Shown here: positions 5,651-10,151 of the stretch, in pieces
Layout of the letters: each line of letters begins with the position of its first letter
Position numbering within the stretch: position 1 is the stretch's first letter
NCBI GenBank assembly: GCA_034678415.1
Contig: JAXDBV010000089.1
Span: forward strand, 1 to 10,151
Length of the DNA stretch: 10,151 bases
Direction: 5' to 3'
Source of the DNA: JAXDBV01 sp034678415
GTDB lineage: Bacteria; Bacteroidota; Bacteroidia; Bacteroidales; VadinHA17
The notes under the pieces: generated by a model
Databases searched by the model: none
Seen by the model: the letters and a program-made list of their open reading frames with translations, nothing else
What the model was told of the DNA's origin: nothing
Translations under genes and position numbers: made by a program

Positions 5651-7399
5651 CTAGTACCCGGGATTTTGCGGAAACTCATTTGAAGTAAGGTCAATCTGTC
5701 CCTGAGGTATGGGTCTCAGGACATGAAAATCCTGTATATTCAGATGAGCGGGGATATGGCCGTCATCGCTGTAATTCGTGGGAGTAACAAGGTTACGCAC
5801 CCGGTACAGGAGCTGTACTGTCCCGTCTCCCGTCCTGGTTCTGACCAGATCCCACCAGCGCATGTATTCGCCGCAGAGTTCGCGGGAGCGTTCATCGAGG
5901 ATGAAGGCGATTCCTTCGTCAACATCGGTCATGCTGGGTACCTTATTGCGGAGCCGCTGGGCAGCCAGGATATTCTCGGCTGTTGAGCGGTTAGCATTGT
6001 AGGCAGCCCTGTCGCGCACGACATTGATTAAAGCTACCGATTCAGCAGGCATGCTGAGGTACATGGCTGCTTCGGCCGCGATTAGGTAGGTCTCAGCAAA
6101 ACGGTAGACGATGAAGGGACGTACGGAACATTCCTGAATAGCCGCCCTGTCAATATCATCATATTTACTCATGCAGGGGTAGATAGACTTGGTTTGTCCG
6201 AAGTTCCCATAGTACTGTGAGGGAGGATAGATAGCCACGGCTTTGGCAGCGCGGTAGGTTTCATACCCGGGCATCCATACAGCGGTATCGCCGACAGAGA
6301 ATCCGGGGGAGGTTATACCGGCTGCATCGTTCAGCAGCCACACGGTTTGGAAGGTTTTGTCATAGCGTGTGTCGTCAACCCTGTCCTGGAATACCACGTC
6401 CAGTAAATAGTTGGTGGGTCTTTGACGGTGCCACGGTCTTCCGTAAGGGATATCGCGCACCAGCCCGGGCACCCAGGAGGAATAGTTAGGCCTGAAGAAG
6501 AAGAATGCCATGTTTCTCCTGTAATCGGTGATACCGCTGGTGGAAGGGTCAGTGGCGCTGTTGAACAGGATATCCGTGTTCCGGTCAACCAGCAGGATGA
6601 CTTCCTCGTTATACTCGTTCCGCGGTTTGAATACCGTTTCAAAATCCTGAAGCAGTTCGAGGCCGTAAGTGTTCTTATTATTGATAAGTTCCATGGCATT
6701 GTCATAGGCCTCCTGGTAATCGCTGTTTTTATTGGCGAAGGGCTGTGTAGCCCGTGTAAGGTAGACCTTGGCCAGCAGGTGATAGGCGGCGGCGCGTGTG
6801 ATACGGGCAAATTGCTGTTGTTTTACAGGCAATACCTGTTTTGCTTCTTCCAGGTCGGCCACGATGGCTGCATATACATCCTGCACGGAAACCCGGTAAG
6901 CCTCCGTTGAAGGTTCTGAAATAAATTCCAGGTTCAGCGGGCAGGCGCCGAAGGTTTGCACAATGACGAAGTACCAGTTGGCGCGCATGAATTTTGCCTC
7001 GGCAACAATCACTGCCGCTTCGTCTTCATCCATCCCGGAAAGGGGAGCGTATTTAATCACCGCGTTGGCGGTATTAATGCTTGTATAGCCCCAGTTCCAG
7101 AGGCCGCTGATGGCTCCGTCGGCGGCCATCCCCGTCTGGTAGAGGTTAAAGTTGGTATTGCCGTCAGGCCCTTTCTGCCATTCGTCGGTACCGGCACAGG
7201 TGGCAACCATCCCGGCTTCCGGACCCCAGAGCAGACGTAAATCGGAATAGCATGAATAAAGCGCCGACATCACACCGTCTTCGGTCTCCAGATACTTGGC
7301 CGTTAGTAAGGATTTTGGTTCTTCCTCCAGGAATTTTTCACAGGATACCGTGAAGGCAAGAACAAAAATCATCGCTATATATTTAATCTTGTTTCTCAT
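5651..7399 (-). CDS. SusD/RagB family outer-membrane glycan-binding lipoprotein
   Basis: This is a 582-residue SusD-type protein that closes over its partner SusC barrel at the cell surface and delivers oligosaccharides to it. The lipoprotein signal ends at Cys20 (FTVSC), followed by EKFLEEEP, the common start of SusD proteins. The N-terminal helical part has the usual segments TANAVIKYAPLSG and AEAKFMRANWYF, and the TPR-like repeats include the typical AYHLLAKVYLTRA. Near the C-terminus the family hallmarks LDERSRELCGEYMRWWDL (from residue 501) and LRPIPQGQIDLTSNEFPQNP are intact. Length is in the normal SusD range. The ATG at 7399 lies 11 bp after the susC stop, indicating co-transcription. 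Aromatic-rich stretches (FFFFRPNYSSW, PPSQYYGNFG) are candidates for the ligand site. Substrate assignment to xylo-oligosaccharides rests only on the GH10 gene in the locus. Confidence 0.96.
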   Translation of the reverse strand: MRNKIKYIAMIFVLAFTVSCEKFLEEEPKSLLTAKYLETEDGVMSALYSCYSDLRLLWGPEAGMVATCAGTDEWQKGPDGNTNFNLYQTGMAADGAISGLWNWGYTSINTANAVIKYAPLSGMDEDEAAVIVAEAKFMRANWYFVIVQTFGACPLNLEFISEPSTEAYRVSVQDVYAAIVADLEEAKQVLPVKQQQFARITRAAAYHLLAKVYLTRATQPFANKNSDYQEAYDNAMELINNKNTYGLELLQDFETVFKPRNEYNEEVILLVDRNTDILFNSATDPSTSGITDYRRNMAFFFFRPNYSSWVPGLVRDIPYGRPWHRQRPTNYLLDVVFQDRVDDTRYDKTFQTVWLLNDAAGITSPGFSVGDTAVWMPGYETYRAAKAVAIYPPSQYYGNFGQTKSIYPCMSKYDDIDRAAIQECSVRPFIVYRFAETYLIAAEAAMYLSMPAESVALINVVRDRAAYNANRSTAENILAAQRLRNKVPSMTDVDEGIAFILDERSRELCGEYMRWWDLVRTRTGDGTVQLLYRVRNLVTPTNYSDDGHIPAHLNIQDFHVLRPIPQGQIDLTSNEFPQNPGY

Positions 7400-7410
7400 G
7401 ATCCCCAGTA

Positions 7411-10151
7411 TTAGAAGTTAACATTTAAACCAAATAAGAATTTCCGCACCGGCGGTGTGCCGTAACTTACAACCAGCGTTCTGCCCGGCATACCCAATGC
7501 CGAATTATCAATGGCAGCGGTGTTGGTCGGTTCCGGGTCAAGACCACCTTCTTCAAGATAGGGTGAGAACAGAATGAAAGGATCAGCAACAGAGGCATAC
7601 AGTCTTACGGATGCTGATGGAGACATGAACCTGGTCCATCGACGGTCAAGGTTATACCCCAGGTTTATACTACGGATTTTGAGGAACGAGCCATCGAAAT
7701 ATCCCAGCACGTTAGTCTTGGCGGCATTGATGGCCATATCAGGTTTCGGATATTTGTTTGTCGGGTTGGTGGGCGACCAGTAATCCACCTTTGGACCGTT
7801 TCTTCTACCGTCGAGACGGTTGAAATAGTTGTTCGGCATATGCATGGTGCTGGCAATCATCCCTCCCACGCGGAAATATCCCACGACCGAGAGATCGAAA
7901 CCCTTGAATCCCCAGGTAGAGGTGAACCCACCCAGCAGATCAGGCTGTGAAGAGCCAAGGACTTTACGGTCACTGTCATCAATTTTATTATCATTATTCA
8001 GGTCCTTAAATTTGATGTCACCTGGCTTGGCGCCATAAACCGTTGCATCATCTTCTTCCCCCAGCTGCCAGATACCTACTTTAACATAATCATATATGGC
8101 GCTGGCAGGGTAACCGACAAACCAGCTGTTTCCAATATCTTTGTCAATACTGGGATCCTGCAGGGCTGTGATTTTTTCCCTGTTCAGGAAGATATTGGCA
8201 TTGATCTCCCAGGAGAATCCTTTATCGATAGCCGGTTTAAAGACGAGCCCGTTAAGAGCGATTTCCAGGCCTTTGTTCTCCGTTGCCCCGATGTTTTTCA
8301 TGAACTGGCCGGGGACACCCTGTGAGGGAGGCAATGCCACACCCAGCAGGACACCGTCTGTCTTTTGCAGGTAGAGGTCAACCGATCCGTTGATCCGCTC
8401 GCTCAGGAACCCGAAATCCAGTCCGATATTTGTCTGGGCTGTAAATTCCCATGTTAGTTCGGTGTTTGGCAGGGTATTAACATAGTATCCGTAAACGCCC
8501 TGGTCGCCAAAGCTATAGGTGTCCCTTGACAGGCTTCCCAGGGTTGCATAAGGATTGATTGAAGTATTGGATGTCTGGCCGTAGCCTGCACGCAGCTTCA
8601 GGTTTGACAGGAAGTCGATCCCTGACATAAAGGGTTCCTGGCTGATTTTCCATGCCAGTGCCACTGCAGGGTAGGAATGCCACTTTTTCCCTTCGGCAAG
8701 CCTCGATGAACCGTCGCTCCTGCCGGTAACGGTAAGCAGGTACCTGTCTAATAATGAGTAGTTGATACGTCCCATGAAGGAGACCAGGCTCCAGTTTGAA
8801 TAATAGTTGGTGGCCTGGCTGGTCGCCTCAACCACGTCAAATAAGGCAAAGCTGTTATATTGTATGTAATCAGCCGCCGCGCCTGTCCCGGTGAAACTCG
8901 ACTGCATGGCGGTTGACTCCTGGATGCTCTGCATACCGGTTATATTGATACGGTGGTTGCCAAAAGCCTTGTCATAGATCAGCAGGTTCTCAATGGTATA
9001 CCCCATGTTCTCGGTGTTCTGTACCCGTCCCTGGCTTTCACTGCCCGTTCTGACATAGGAATCGCTGGCATAATAATTATTGTACCTGTTCGTGCTGAAA
9101 TCAAATCCCAGGTTTGCCCGGTATTTCATTCCCTCAAACAGATCCACCTCGGCATACAAAGTGTTGAACGAGGAATGTCTGCGGTTTCGTTCGGCCCAGC
9201 TCTCTTCATCGAATATGGACAATGGGTTGTAGGTGTTGTCGGTAGGCCATGCCGGCTGTTTGTTCATGGTGCCGTCAAGCTCATACACCGGATACAGTGG
9301 GGAGAGAGAAAGGATAGGCCACATAGGGCTGGCTGACTGGCCATTGGTCACGGCAATGGAGTTCATGGAGGTGATACCTAATCGTACCCGTTTTCCGAGC
9401 TGTTGATCAATGGCGGCGCGCATATTATACCGTGAATAGTCGATTCCGGGGAGTACAAATGTTTCGTTGATGAAACCGCCGGATAATGAATACTGAAATT
9501 TCTCAGTACCTCCGGAAAATCCGAGTTCATGGTTGGTGGTTTGTCCCGTCTGATAGATCAGTTTTTGCCAGTCGGACTCCCGGCCCAGCAACATGGATTC
9601 CTTTTCATCGGGCAGGAAATCAGTATAAGCGGCCACGTCACGAAGTTTGATAAATTCTTCCGCATTGTACAGGTCATATTCACGGGCTACATTGGTTAAT
9701 CCGTAATACCCGTTGTAGGTCACTTTCAGTGCTCCTGCCTTCCCGCGTTTGGTGGTGATCAGTATAACACCATTTGAACCGCGTGAGCCATAGATCACGG
9801 TGGCGGATGCGTCCTTCAGCACCTCAATGGACTCGATATCGTCGGCGGCTATATCATTGATGCTGCCGCCGAAGGGGATCCCGTCGACCACAATCAGAGG
9901 GTCGTTTGATGCGGACAAGGAACGGTTGCCGCGAACCCTGATCTGCGACCCGCTGCCGGGATTTCTTCCGATATTCTGGATCTCAACACCGGCGGTCTTT
10001 CCCTGCAATGCCCGTGTAATATTTAGGGCGGGCACATCACGGATCCTGTCGGCATCCACGGAAGTGATGGCTCCCGTAATGTCGCTTTTCCGCTGGGTGC
10101 CATAACCAATCACGATAATTTCATCGAGACCGGAGACAAACTCCTCAAGGG
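7411..10151 (-). CDS. SusC/RagA family TonB-dependent outer-membrane receptor, 5' end missing
   Basis: The frame is open to the right edge, and 912 residues are present. The signal peptide, the carboxypeptidase-regulatory-like domain and the start codon lie outside. The first visible residues, LDEIIVIGYGTQRKSDITGA, are the SusC hallmark containing the TonB-box-like segment. The plug domain follows to roughly residue 135, with ALQGKTAGVEIQ, IRVRGNRSLSASNDPLIVVDG, IEVLKDASATVIYGSRGSNG and VILITTKRGK. The remainder is the 22-strand barrel, including the family motif DLNNDNKIDDSDRKVLG and an aromatic C-terminus (FLFGLNVNF). The protein imports oligosaccharides across the outer membrane using TonB-ExbBD energy, paired with the SusD encoded 11 bp downstream. 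A GTG at 10113 lies within the conserved plug-start motif and is not the true start. No frameshift or missing segment is visible in the part present. Confidence 0.97.
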   Translation of the reverse strand, partial: LEEFVSGLDEIIVIGYGTQRKSDITGAITSVDADRIRDVPALNITRALQGKTAGVEIQNIGRNPGSGSQIRVRGNRSLSASNDPLIVVDGIPFGGSINDIAADDIESIEVLKDASATVIYGSRGSNGVILITTKRGKAGALKVTYNGYYGLTNVAREYDLYNAEEFIKLRDVAAYTDFLPDEKESMLLGRESDWQKLIYQTGQTTNHELGFSGGTEKFQYSLSGGFINETFVLPGIDYSRYNMRAAIDQQLGKRVRLGITSMNSIAVTNGQSASPMWPILSLSPLYPVYELDGTMNKQPAWPTDNTYNPLSIFDEESWAERNRRHSSFNTLYAEVDLFEGMKYRANLGFDFSTNRYNNYYASDSYVRTGSESQGRVQNTENMGYTIENLLIYDKAFGNHRINITGMQSIQESTAMQSSFTGTGAAADYIQYNSFALFDVVEATSQATNYYSNWSLVSFMGRINYSLLDRYLLTVTGRSDGSSRLAEGKKWHSYPAVALAWKISQEPFMSGIDFLSNLKLRAGYGQTSNTSINPYATLGSLSRDTYSFGDQGVYGYYVNTLPNTELTWEFTAQTNIGLDFGFLSERINGSVDLYLQKTDGVLLGVALPPSQGVPGQFMKNIGATENKGLEIALNGLVFKPAIDKGFSWEINANIFLNREKITALQDPSIDKDIGNSWFVGYPASAIYDYVKVGIWQLGEEDDATVYGAKPGDIKFKDLNNDNKIDDSDRKVLGSSQPDLLGGFTSTWGFKGFDLSVVGYFRVGGMIASTMHMPNNYFNRLDGRRNGPKVDYWSPTNPTNKYPKPDMAINAAKTNVLGYFDGSFLKIRSINLGYNLDRRWTRFMSPSASVRLYASVADPFILFSPYLEEGGLDPEPTNTAAIDNSALGMPGRTLVVSYGTPPVRKFLFGLNVNF

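Noticed and set aside
6331..6910. Overlapping frames on both strands inside susD
   Set aside because: They are shadows of an intact SusD gene with all family motifs; no sign of a frameshift or nested gene.
10111..10113. GTG at 10113 as the start of the SusC gene
   Set aside because: The frame continues to the window edge and the residues before it complete the conserved LDEIIVIGYGTQ motif, so the gene is simply cut by the edge.

Overview
The window looks like part of a Bacteroidota (probably Bacteroidales-type) chromosome. It carries a compact polysaccharide utilisation locus (PUL), and every convincing gene lies on the minus strand. The assignment rests on a SusC/SusD pair, a run of outer-surface lipoproteins with IPT/TIG domains, A-rich leaders instead of strong Shine-Dalgarno sites, and moderate GC content. 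The species cannot be named from the sequence.

Layout in the direction of transcription (right to left): a SusC-type TonB-dependent receptor cut by the right edge (7411-10151); a SusD-type glycan-binding lipoprotein (5651-7399); a surface glycan-binding lipoprotein with two TIG-like domains (4482-5612); a second one with four TIG domains and a different C-terminal domain (2762-4474); a strong hairpin terminator (2716-2754); a 180-bp gap; and a lipoprotein endo-1,4-beta-xylanase of family GH10 (1435-2538). The four transport and binding genes are packed with 7-38 bp gaps and are very probably one operon. The xylanase is set off by the terminator, so it depends on read-through or its own promoter.

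The proposed division of labour is as follows. GH10 cuts xylan at the cell surface. The two TIG-stalk lipoproteins hold the polymer, SusD hands over xylo-oligosaccharides, and SusC imports them with TonB energy. No regulator, xylosidase, arabinofuranosidase, esterase or glucuronidase is visible here; these would have to lie elsewhere.

Left of the xylanase the character changes. At 1156-1434 there is a non-coding-looking stretch with a roughly 21-bp inverted repeat just after the xylanase stop. At 307-1155 there is a long open frame of odd composition that I cannot identify and that may not be a real gene. At the left edge (1-286) is the N-terminal cap domain of a corrinoid (B12-binding) methyl-transfer protein, running out of the window. 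I see no RNA gene, CRISPR array, insertion sequence or phage gene. The main system is a recognisable xylan PUL rather than a new class. The less ordinary points are the paired SGBPs with unequal stalks, the terminator before the xylanase, and the poorly explained 307-1434 stretch.
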